Shown here: piece after piece, positions 9,312-16,824 of the stretch
Layout of the letters: the number at the start of each line of letters is the position of its first letter
Numbering within the stretch: the stretch's first letter is position 1
Origin: Rs1 sp029027825
GTDB taxonomy: Bacteria > Pseudomonadota > Gammaproteobacteria > Pseudomonadales > Balneatricaceae
Reading direction: 5' to 3'
Assembly (NCBI GenBank): GCA_029027825.1
Contig: CP093399.1
Location: 3,596,001 to 3,660,000, forward strand
Length of the DNA: 64,000 nt
The notes under the pieces: model-generated
Seen by the model: the letters and a program-made list of their open reading frames with translations, nothing else
What the model was told of the DNA's origin: nothing
Databases searched by the model: none
Position numbers and translations under genes: made by a program

Positions 9312-9840
9312 TACGAGTCAACGAATCATTGCCAGCTGTACAGTTTTCAAGTTGTAGCAGTTTCTTTTTCACCTCTAGCCCCCCTGCATAACCGACTAAC
9401 TTGCCATCACTGCCGATAATCCGATGACAGGGCACTATGATAGAAATGGCATTAGCCCCGTTAGCTGCCGCCACCGCGCGAACCGCCTGCTCATTATGCA
9501 TTTTTCTAGCCAGTGTTAAATAAGAGGCAGTTTCAGCATATTTAATGCCGATTAATTGCTGCCATACTTGCTGTTGAAACTCAGTGCCGGCCAGTCGCAG
9601 CGGAACCTCAAAGACTTGCCTCGCTCCTAAAAAGTACTGTTCAAGCTCAGCGATTGCCTGGGTTATTACCGGGTCAGTTTGCTCAACATAAACGCCATCC
9701 AACCAAGACTGTATACGCTTATCAACCGCTGCGCGCTTTTTTCTATAGCGCCAATCACAGAGGCACAACTCACCGTTAAAAGCTCCTAAGATGAGTTCAC
9801 CAAAAGGGGTTTTAAAATACTGGATATTAATTTGCGACAT
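9307..9840 (-). CDS. ogt: Methylated-DNA--[protein]-cysteine S-methyltransferase
   Basis: Suicide DNA-repair enzyme that transfers alkyl groups from O6-alkylguanine (and O4-alkylthymine) to its own cysteine. The active-site motif IIVPCHRIIG is present, with C138 as acceptor, followed by GYAGGLEVKKKLLQLE, the usual C-terminal helix. At 177 residues it has the normal length for Ogt/MGMT. The ATG has GGAG 6 nt upstream. The stop TGA and the last codon lie in the terminal inverted repeat of element A1, so the extreme C-terminus (about SLTRT) was probably rewritten by that insertion. It appears monocistronic. Confidence 0.93.
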   Translation of the reverse strand: MSQINIQYFKTPFGELILGAFNGELCLCDWRYRKKRAAVDKRIQSWLDGVYVEQTDPVITQAIAELEQYFLGARQVFEVPLRLAGTEFQQQVWQQLIGIKYAETASYLTLARKMHNEQAVRAVAAANGANAISIIVPCHRIIGSDGKLVGYAGGLEVKKKLLQLENCTAGNDSLTRT

Positions 9841-10008
9841 ACATACTCCAATAATGTACTAATGTGCTATTAATAATTGCCGATAGATCCGTCCTGAAAG
9901 AGGAAGTGCAGGGCTGATTATGGATCATAAATTCCGTCACTTACTTACTTTATGCTCGACTGAGAGTATATTTGTCTAGATTAGAATTTTTGCTGTGGAA
10001 GTACAACA

Positions 10009-12591
10009 ATGGAAACAAAGTTAACCCGTTTTATTTATAAGTACAGTTTAAAAGAACAAATCAAGGTACTGCTACTGACACTCACCATATTCCCGATGTT
10101 GTACTTTTCACTTGAGCTGCCAAAAATCATCATCAATGACGCCATTTCAGGTGACGGTGAAGCCAGCTTTTTAGGGTTGCAGTTTGCGCCAATCAATTTC
10201 TTATTGCTGCTCTGTTCACTGTTATTAGTGACGGTATTGATCAGTGGCGCCTTTAAAATGCGTATCAATACGTTTAAAGGGGTGATTGGGGAACGCATGG
10301 TACGGCGCTTGCGCTATCAGCTAGTTGAAAGAGTGATGCGCTTTCCACCGGCACAGTTCCAGCGCACCTCACAGGGGGAAATCATTTCCACGATCACCTC
10401 TGAAACAGAACCACTGGCAGGTTTTATTGGCGACAGCCTTGCCCAGCCGCTGTTTCAAGGCGGCACTATGTTGACGATTTTGACCTTCATGTTTGTCCAA
10501 GACCCAATATTAGGCTTAGTTTCTATTTCGATGATTCCCCTACAAGCCTATATAATTCCGAAGATGCAAAAGAAGTTAAATGCATTAAAAAAATCCAGAG
10601 TAACAGTCGTTCGACATTTTTCAGGGCAAATTGGAGAAGTGGTGGACGGTCAACGAGACATCAAATTATACGGTACACAACGCTTTCACTTAGCCCAGTT
10701 TTCTCATACCTTAGGGCGCTTATTTACCATTAGATTAGATATTTTTAGACAAAAATTCTTTATGAAATTTATTAACAATTTCCTAAATCAACTACCGCCA
10801 ATTCTTTTCTATGGAGTCGGTGGGATTTTAGTCATCCAAGGAAATTTGTCAATTGGCGCTTTAGTGGCAGCGCTGGCAGCGTATAAAGATTTAGTTTCAC
10901 CCTGGAAAGAACTGCTCGTCTACTATCAACAATTCCAAGATTCAAAAGTCCGGTACGAGTATATCCACGAGCAGTTCAACCCCGATGGAATTATCTCACT
11001 GACCGAACAAAACGCGACTAATACTGCCGATTACTCAGCGGGCCTGGCTATCCAACATTTATATATTAAAAATGAGCGCGGCGATTTAATCAGCCAAAAT
11101 ATAAATCTGCGTATCCCGCCTGGCAGTCATATAAATATCATCTCAGACAACGAAATCTTATTAAAAAAATTAGCCATGAATATCGTTAATTTGGAGCCCG
11201 TCGCCAATGGTTCTATCTTAATCGGCACACAAAAGCATACTGATTTAGCCTCCCAAGAGTTGAGTAGAAATATTGCCTATATTGGCCCAGAGCCCTTTTT
11301 GATTGAGGGCAGCATCTTACAAAATATCAATTATGGGCTGCGCTTAATCCCTCCCCACATTGATCTCGCGACGCTTGACCCCGATGCTTTAGAGGCGCTG
11401 CATGAATCTAGCGCCTCAGGTAATAGTACCGACGGTATTGATGATGTTTGGACCGATTTTGGCCTGGCGGGTATCGACGGCTGGCACAACTTTTCTGCCT
11501 GGTTAAAAAGCTTGATGTCCTCAATTGGTGCACGACGCACCGTTTTTGAATTTGGCCTCAAAGATTATATCGATCCACAGCAAATAGAGCCCACTATTCG
11601 CGATAAATTTTCACTCACAAAAGAAGACCTATTTACCAACCTGCGAGGCGTGCAAGCTTCCGCCTTGGTTGAACGTTTTGATCAAGAGCAATACTGCCGA
11701 CACTTAACTGTGATCGAGAATATTGCCTTTGGTCTGCTAGATACCGAACACCTGCAACTCAGTTTGCAAGAAATAAGCAACGACAGCGCTTTTACCGCTC
11801 TGCTGGAAGAAGTGGGACTCTATAAAACATTGCGTGATATTGGCCAAAAACTGGCTTACGACATTATTCATCACCTGGCAGAGAAGGATCCCAGCAGTCA
11901 GTTGCACCGCCAATATCAGTCCTATGATGCAGATTTAATTTTAAGCCAACTCACCGAGTGTATCGGTCGTCCGGATCACTTGCCTAGCTGTGAGTTTTTA
12001 TTAGGTATGGCTTTGGGCCTAAAAGTTAGCGTGCATGGCGACACTTGGATAGATCAATCACTAAAAGCTCAGCTAATTCAGCTGCGCCAGAAAGTACGGG
12101 CCTCACCCATTGCAATTTTTGCTAAGCACATCGAACCACTGAGCAAGAAAAGTATGAACAAAAGACTCAGTTTGATGGAAAACTTGCTCTGGGGGTATGA
12201 AATAGCCCCTAATAACTATCAAAATCACCAACAATTAGTCGATATAGTTGAGCAGGCACTGATCGAAAATCAGGCGGATGCATTGGTATTAATCATGATT
12301 GCGCTCTCTCAAGTAGGGATTCGCGGCGAGCGTTTACCACAGGTAGCCAAACAGAATATTCAACTGATGCGCGCTTTAATGAAACGACCTAAAGTGCTGA
12401 TCATGCATAACGCGCTACCAACAAAAAGCGACCTTGAATTCCAGCAATTATTAAGCGGTATCAAACAGCTATTACCGCAAACTAGCATCTTAATTCTTTC
12501 CGGCAAAAAAAGAGTCGGTGCCGATTGGATTGAATACTACCAAATGGACATCAACGGCTTGCAAAAAACCACCCAGCAAGCACTCACTTAA
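10009..12591 (+). CDS. ABC-exporter-like protein with catalytically degenerate nucleotide-binding region (paralogue 1)
   Basis: An 860-residue inner-membrane protein. Residues ~15-330 form a type-I ABC exporter transmembrane domain with about six helices. The C-terminal half is related to an ABC ATPase but lacks its chemistry. The Walker A site reads SDNEILLKK (379-387), the Q-loop position reads IGPEPF, the LSGGQ site reads GERLPQVA (773-780), and the Walker B DE is HN (VLIMHN, 796-801). The region is also unusually long (~500 residues versus ~240). It contains three EN/QN-hydrophobic-G segments (QNINYG ~439, ENIAFG ~570, ENLLWG ~724), which resemble the sequence after a Q-loop. ATP-driven transport is unlikely; a scaffold, partner-dependent or regulatory role is inferred. 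An SD (GGAAG) is present. Confidence 0.72.
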   Translation: METKLTRFIYKYSLKEQIKVLLLTLTIFPMLYFSLELPKIIINDAISGDGEASFLGLQFAPINFLLLLCSLLLVTVLISGAFKMRINTFKGVIGERMVRRLRYQLVERVMRFPPAQFQRTSQGEIISTITSETEPLAGFIGDSLAQPLFQGGTMLTILTFMFVQDPILGLVSISMIPLQAYIIPKMQKKLNALKKSRVTVVRHFSGQIGEVVDGQRDIKLYGTQRFHLAQFSHTLGRLFTIRLDIFRQKFFMKFINNFLNQLPPILFYGVGGILVIQGNLSIGALVAALAAYKDLVSPWKELLVYYQQFQDSKVRYEYIHEQFNPDGIISLTEQNATNTADYSAGLAIQHLYIKNERGDLISQNINLRIPPGSHINIISDNEILLKKLAMNIVNLEPVANGSILIGTQKHTDLASQELSRNIAYIGPEPFLIEGSILQNINYGLRLIPPHIDLATLDPDALEALHESSASGNSTDGIDDVWTDFGLAGIDGWHNFSAWLKSLMSSIGARRTVFEFGLKDYIDPQQIEPTIRDKFSLTKEDLFTNLRGVQASALVERFDQEQYCRHLTVIENIAFGLLDTEHLQLSLQEISNDSAFTALLEEVGLYKTLRDIGQKLAYDIIHHLAEKDPSSQLHRQYQSYDADLILSQLTECIGRPDHLPSCEFLLGMALGLKVSVHGDTWIDQSLKAQLIQLRQKVRASPIAIFAKHIEPLSKKSMNKRLSLMENLLWGYEIAPNNYQNHQQLVDIVEQALIENQADALVLIMIALSQVGIRGERLPQVAKQNIQLMRALMKRPKVLIMHNALPTKSDLEFQQLLSGIKQLLPQTSILILSGKKRVGADWIEYYQMDINGLQKTTQQALT

Positions 12592-12687
12592 CACTTATCA
12601 GCCGTTGGTGATTTCAACTCTGACAAAGCACTTATTAACAGTTACAATAGTGTTTTTAAAATAGTGAAACTTTGACACTAAGTAATA

Positions 12688-12704
12688 CCTGAATCAGTGA
12701 CTTC
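12688..12704 (+). repeat. Solitary family A terminus (A8)
   Basis: CCTGAATCAGTGACTTC, one terminal repeat of family A without a matching end nearby. It lies between the first pseudo-ABC gene and the DUF3010 gene, followed by a short GTGAC...GTCAC palindrome. Probably a deletion remnant. Confidence 0.55.
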
Positions 12705-12767
12705 AGTTTACGTCACCTCACCCGCGGCAATTAGCGGCAAAGTTTCATCCTGATATAGGCAGTTAAA

Positions 12768-13214
12768 ATGCGAGTATGTGGTATTGAGTTAAAAGGGGCA
12801 GAGGCCATTATCTGCTTGTTAGATTATCAGCAGGGGGCTTTTACTATACCCGATTGCAGAACACGGCTGTTTACAGTGTCAAACTCTGCTGCTGGAGAAT
12901 CTGTGCGCGATTTCCAGTTTAGTGTAAAAAAATTGATTGAAGATTATAAAATTGAACAGCTGGTGATCGTCGAGCGGATGCAAAAAGGCAAATTTGCCGG
13001 CTCATCCACCAGCTTTAAATTAGAAGCCGCGCTGCAGCTAATAGATTTGCCAGTAACGCTGATGACAACCACAGAAATCAAAGAGTGGATTAAGCGCAAT
13101 CCGCTGGATGTTGCGGTCACAGAACTAGGTTTGAAAAAATTCCAACAAGCGGCCTTTAGTGTCGCTTACGCACATCAGAATAAAGACCTTTATTCCCATG
13201 ATGATGCTGAGTAG
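12768..13214 (+). CDS. DUF3010 family protein
   Basis: A 148-residue protein matching the DUF3010 family, found in marine gammaproteobacteria, with an RNase H/RuvC-like look. It opens with MRVCGIELKGAEAIICLLDY, a nucleotide-fold strand-turn with an acidic residue. It also has LVIVERMQKGKFAGSSTSFKLEAALQ, a conserved central segment. Function is unknown. It sits between the two paralogous pseudo-ABC genes with a strong downstream hairpin, so it is probably transcribed on its own. There is no sign of truncation. Confidence 0.75.
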   Translation: MRVCGIELKGAEAIICLLDYQQGAFTIPDCRTRLFTVSNSAAGESVRDFQFSVKKLIEDYKIEQLVIVERMQKGKFAGSSTSFKLEAALQLIDLPVTLMTTTEIKEWIKRNPLDVAVTELGLKKFQQAAFSVAYAHQNKDLYSHDDAE

Positions 13215-13243
13215 TCGCTCCACTCTCGTTTAAGTATTTCTAA

Positions 13244-13272
13244 GGACCCTCTGTATAAACCACAGAGGGTCC
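13244..13272 (+). terminator. Hairpin after the DUF3010 gene
   Basis: Perfect 11-bp stem GGACCCTCTGT / ACAGAGGGTCC with a 7-nt loop, 30 nt past the stop. The following CACTAGTTCTTT is only weakly T-rich, so intrinsic termination is likely but not certain. Confidence 0.55.
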
Positions 13273-13314
13273 CACTAGTTCTTTACTGCTCCAGAAGTGG
13301 TCGACAAAAAATTT

Positions 13315-13512
13315 CCTGATTACCCATGAGACTCAGCCGACTGTATAAGAAACTATTTTTTCAGAATTATCATCAATTGGTTACGATGAATTATAAGATA
13401 TAGCAGTATGCAGGGTAATTATCTTACGAAAGCGTTTTCTGCTATACCTATTGCCAATACTAGGGTTTGAGGGGCTTGGCCTAACCATAGCTGAAAGTGG
13501 TGGGTAATCAGG
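13315..13512 (+). repeat. Family C element, copy C1
   Basis: A 198-bp non-coding element with perfect 12-bp terminal inverted repeats CCTGATTACCCA / TGGGTAATCAGG. Left flank is AAAAATTT (13307-13314) and right flank TAATCTTT (13513-13520). It is nearly identical in sequence and length to C2, in direct orientation. Confidence 0.85.
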
Positions 13513-13770
13513 TAATCTTTTAAGTCCCTTCTCTGTGACCTCTGTGGTAAAACTAATCTTTTAAAGTCTTTTTCACCACCGAGATCCACAGACACTACGC
13601 TCCACAGAGAAAAACCTAACAGACTAGAAAGACCAAAGACTTAGTAAGACCAACAACCAAAACCCTAAGGGCTTTTTTCACCACAGAGGTCACAGAGGCG
13701 CTTCGCTGCACAGAGAAAACCTTAAAATCAAGAAATTTAGAAAGACAACAATCTCTAGGTCTTAATCTTT
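13513..13770. repeat. Spacer between C1 and C2 with CACAGAG hairpin repeats
   Basis: A 258-bp segment bounded on both sides by TAATCTTT. It contains diverged copies of the CTCTGTG...CACAGAG palindromic repeat (13531-13603 and 13679-13715) that also forms half of the B elements. No reading frame is supportable. Confidence 0.6.
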
Positions 13771-13968
13771 CCTGATTACCCATGAGACTCAGCCGACTTT
13801 ATAAGAAACTATGTTTTAAGTATTATAATAAATTGGTTACGATGAATTATAAGATGTAGCAGTATGCAGGGTAATTATCTTACGAAAGCGTTTTCTGCTA
13901 TACCTATCGCCAATACTAGGGTTTGAGGGGCTTGGTCTAACCATAGCTGAAAGTGGTAGGTAATCAGG
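13771..13968 (+). repeat. Family C element, copy C2
   Basis: A 198-bp element, same orientation as C1. Left end CCTGATTACCCA, right end TAGGTAATCAGG (one mismatch). Left flank TAATCTTT (13763-13770), right flank AAAAATTT (13969-13976): the mirror of the C1 flanks. The remaining sequence to 14229 holds the upstream region of the next gene with no clear signal. Confidence 0.85.
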
Positions 13969-14229
13969 AAAAATTTTATATTCTAGCCATATTTTTACCA
14001 GACAATCACTAGTTTCAACTTGAAAGAATCACAATCATACCCATAAACTAGCGACACCTAGCTACCACTATAAACACCGCTTTATAAGTCATCTGCAGCG
14101 TTTTTATAGCTAGCGATATTAGCCAGTTTAGCTGCCCTTTTCTAGGACTAGCTACTAACCCAGCAAATAACTATCTTTTCTAAACCCAGACAAAATTTAT
14201 CAATATAGCCTTAGCGAGAAGTCAGACGA

Positions 14230-16824
14230 ATGGAAGCGCATCTTAAGAATTTCATCTACAAATACAGTGGCGCAGCACAACTCAAAGTTCTGCTGCTTAC
14301 CTTGATGATTTTTCCGATACTGTATTTTTCGCTTGAATTACCAAAAATGATCATTAACGATGCGATTACCGCGGCCAGTACCAGTGAGCATAGTATTTTT
14401 GGCATGCTCTTCAATTCGACTGATTTTTTACTGATTCTCTGCACTACTTTATTATTCACGGTACTGGTGAATGGCGCTTTTAAAATGCGCATTAATACTT
14501 TTAAAGGCATTATTGGCGAGCGTATGGTTAGGCGCTTACGCTACCAACTAATTAATCAGCTACTCAGTTTTCCACCCGTGAAATTTCAGCGTATCTCCCA
14601 AGGTGAAATAATTTCGACGATCACTGCTGAGACAGAACCACTGGCGGGCTTCATTGGCGATAGCTTAGCGCAGCCACTCTTTCAGGGTGGCACTATGCTG
14701 ACCATCTTAATTTTTATGTTTATGCAGGACCCTATCTTAGGCTTAGTCGCGATATCGATGATCCCACTGCAGGCCTATATCATCCCCAAAATGCAAAAAA
14801 AGTTAAACCAGCTAAAAAAACAGCGGGTAGCGGTAGTCAGGCAGTTTTCCAGTCAAATTGGCGAAGCGGTAGATGGACAGCGTGAAATAAAACTGCAGGG
14901 CACCCAGCGCTATCATTTAGCGCAATTTTCCTCGACTTTGGGTGATTTATTTAAGATTCGTTTCAATATTTTCAAATTGAAATTTTTTATGAAATTCATC
15001 AATAATTTTTTGAATCAACTACCGCCGATCCTATTTTATGCGGTGGGCGGAATATTAGTGATCAAAGGACAATTGAGTATAGGTGCATTAGTAGCGGCAT
15101 TAGCGGCCTACAAAGATCTGGTCTCTCCTTGGAAAGAACTACTTGCCTACTACCAACAATATCAAGATGCAAAAGTTCGCTATGAATACATCCAGGAACA
15201 ATTCAACCCTGAGGGATTAACCCAATACGTTGCAGAAACTGCCGACAACTTAGCCAACTTTAATGCGGGACTCAACCTGCAAAACCTCTACATTAAAAAT
15301 GAGCGGGGCGATTTCATCAGCCAAAATATCAATTTAAACATTCCCCCAGGTAGCCATCTAAATATTTGTAGCGACAATGACACTCTACTCAAAAAACTGG
15401 CGATGAATATTGTTAATTTAGAACCTATTGCCGCGGGTGATATTAAGATAGGCGATACCAGCATCAGCCAATTGGCCAGCCACTCTTTAAACACTAACAT
15501 TGCCTACATAGGGCCTGAGCCATTTTTAATTGAGGGTACTATTTTACAAAACATCAATTACGGCTTGCGCCACCGTCCTCCCACAACTAGCCGCTCACTG
15601 TTAACTCAGCAACAATTACTGGCGATTCAAGAGTCCAGCGCTTCAGGTAATAGCACCGACAGCATTGAAGATGTCTGGACTGATTTTTCAATGGCAAAGG
15701 TCGATGGCTGGAAGAATTTATCGCTGTGGTTGCAAGACACTATGTCAGCAATAGGCGCCAGGCGGATGGTCTTTGAGTTCGGCCTCAAAGATTATATTGA
15801 CCCGCTGGCAATTGCCCCGACTATTCACGACAAATTTTCGATCACCAAAGAGGATTTATTTACTAATTTAAGAGGCATGGAAGCTGATGAATTGATCGAG
15901 AGATTCGACATCAAAAGTTACAGTAACCATTTAAGCCTAGTGGAAAATATTGCCTTTGGCTTAATCGACCATCAGACAGAGCATCAGACTTTACAGGCGA
16001 TTAGTGATCACCCACCCTTTGTCGCCGCTCTACAAGAAATAGGTATCTATACAGAACTGCACGATATTGGTGAAAAACTGGCGCAGCACATCATTCAGCA
16101 ACTGGAGGAGTTAGGCCCCGACCAACAGCTCAACAATAGCTATCGTTTTTATGATGTTGAATGCGTCAGAGGGAAACTAGCAGACTGTATTGGCCGACCG
16201 AACCACCTACCTGCCTGTGAGTTTTTATTGGGTTTAGCGCTCAGTTTTAGGGGCCATGCACATGGCGATGAATGGATATCGCAGTCGCTTAAAAATAAGC
16301 TACTCGCCTTGCGCTCGCAACTTATATCATCGCCCATCAGTTTGTTGTCAGAGAATTTTGAGCCATTGCGAAAAGGTCGGATGAATAGACGTTTAACGGT
16401 CATGGAAAACTTACTTTGGGGCTTTGAAAGAAATCCTCACAATCATCAGCAGCACCAAAAATTAGTAGATATTGTCGAGCAGGCGCTCATCGAAAATGAG
16501 GCCGAAGCGCTGGTATTAATTGTTATCTCTCTATCACAAGTAGGTATTCGCGGCGAGAGATTACCGACAGTCGCCAAACAGAATATCCAATTGCTTCGCG
16601 CACTGATGAAACGCCCGAAAGTACTATTAATGCACAACGCCCTACCCGCTAAAAATAACGCTGAAGTTAAGCAGCTATTAGCGGGCATTAGAGGTATTTT
16701 GCCCGACACCACAGTGATCATTTTATCACCGCACAAAAGGGTGTCCGCCAAAGATGTGAGCTACTATCAACTCGACCTGCAAGGCCTGCATAAACACCCT
16801 CAACTAGTGGAAATAGCCGAATGA
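14230..16824 (+). CDS. ABC-exporter-like protein with catalytically degenerate nucleotide-binding region (paralogue 2)
   Basis: An 864-residue paralogue of the gene at 10009, collinear along its whole length and highly similar. It has the same exporter-type transmembrane half and the same ruined ATPase half: SDNDTLLKK for Walker A, IGPEPF at the Q-loop, GERLPTVA for the signature, and LLMHN for Walker B. The linker (FEFGLKDYIDP, SITKEDLFTNLRG) and the three EN/QN...G segments are also kept. Because the losses are shared, they predate the duplication and both copies are under constraint. Its stop overlaps the hrpB start (ATGA), implying translational coupling. They could form a heterodimer, or each a homodimer; the substrate is unknown. 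Confidence 0.72.
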   Translation: MEAHLKNFIYKYSGAAQLKVLLLTLMIFPILYFSLELPKMIINDAITAASTSEHSIFGMLFNSTDFLLILCTTLLFTVLVNGAFKMRINTFKGIIGERMVRRLRYQLINQLLSFPPVKFQRISQGEIISTITAETEPLAGFIGDSLAQPLFQGGTMLTILIFMFMQDPILGLVAISMIPLQAYIIPKMQKKLNQLKKQRVAVVRQFSSQIGEAVDGQREIKLQGTQRYHLAQFSSTLGDLFKIRFNIFKLKFFMKFINNFLNQLPPILFYAVGGILVIKGQLSIGALVAALAAYKDLVSPWKELLAYYQQYQDAKVRYEYIQEQFNPEGLTQYVAETADNLANFNAGLNLQNLYIKNERGDFISQNINLNIPPGSHLNICSDNDTLLKKLAMNIVNLEPIAAGDIKIGDTSISQLASHSLNTNIAYIGPEPFLIEGTILQNINYGLRHRPPTTSRSLLTQQQLLAIQESSASGNSTDSIEDVWTDFSMAKVDGWKNLSLWLQDTMSAIGARRMVFEFGLKDYIDPLAIAPTIHDKFSITKEDLFTNLRGMEADELIERFDIKSYSNHLSLVENIAFGLIDHQTEHQTLQAISDHPPFVAALQEIGIYTELHDIGEKLAQHIIQQLEELGPDQQLNNSYRFYDVECVRGKLADCIGRPNHLPACEFLLGLALSFRGHAHGDEWISQSLKNKLLALRSQLISSPISLLSENFEPLRKGRMNRRLTVMENLLWGFERNPHNHQQHQKLVDIVEQALIENEAEALVLIVISLSQVGIRGERLPTVAKQNIQLLRALMKRPKVLLMHNALPAKNNAEVKQLLAGIRGILPDTTVIILSPHKRVSAKDVSYYQLDLQGLHKHPQLVEIAE

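Noticed and set aside
13315..13968. CRISPR-like array in the repeat island
   Set aside because: Only two 198-bp copies with inverted-repeat ends and no regular short repeat-spacer pattern; no cas genes.
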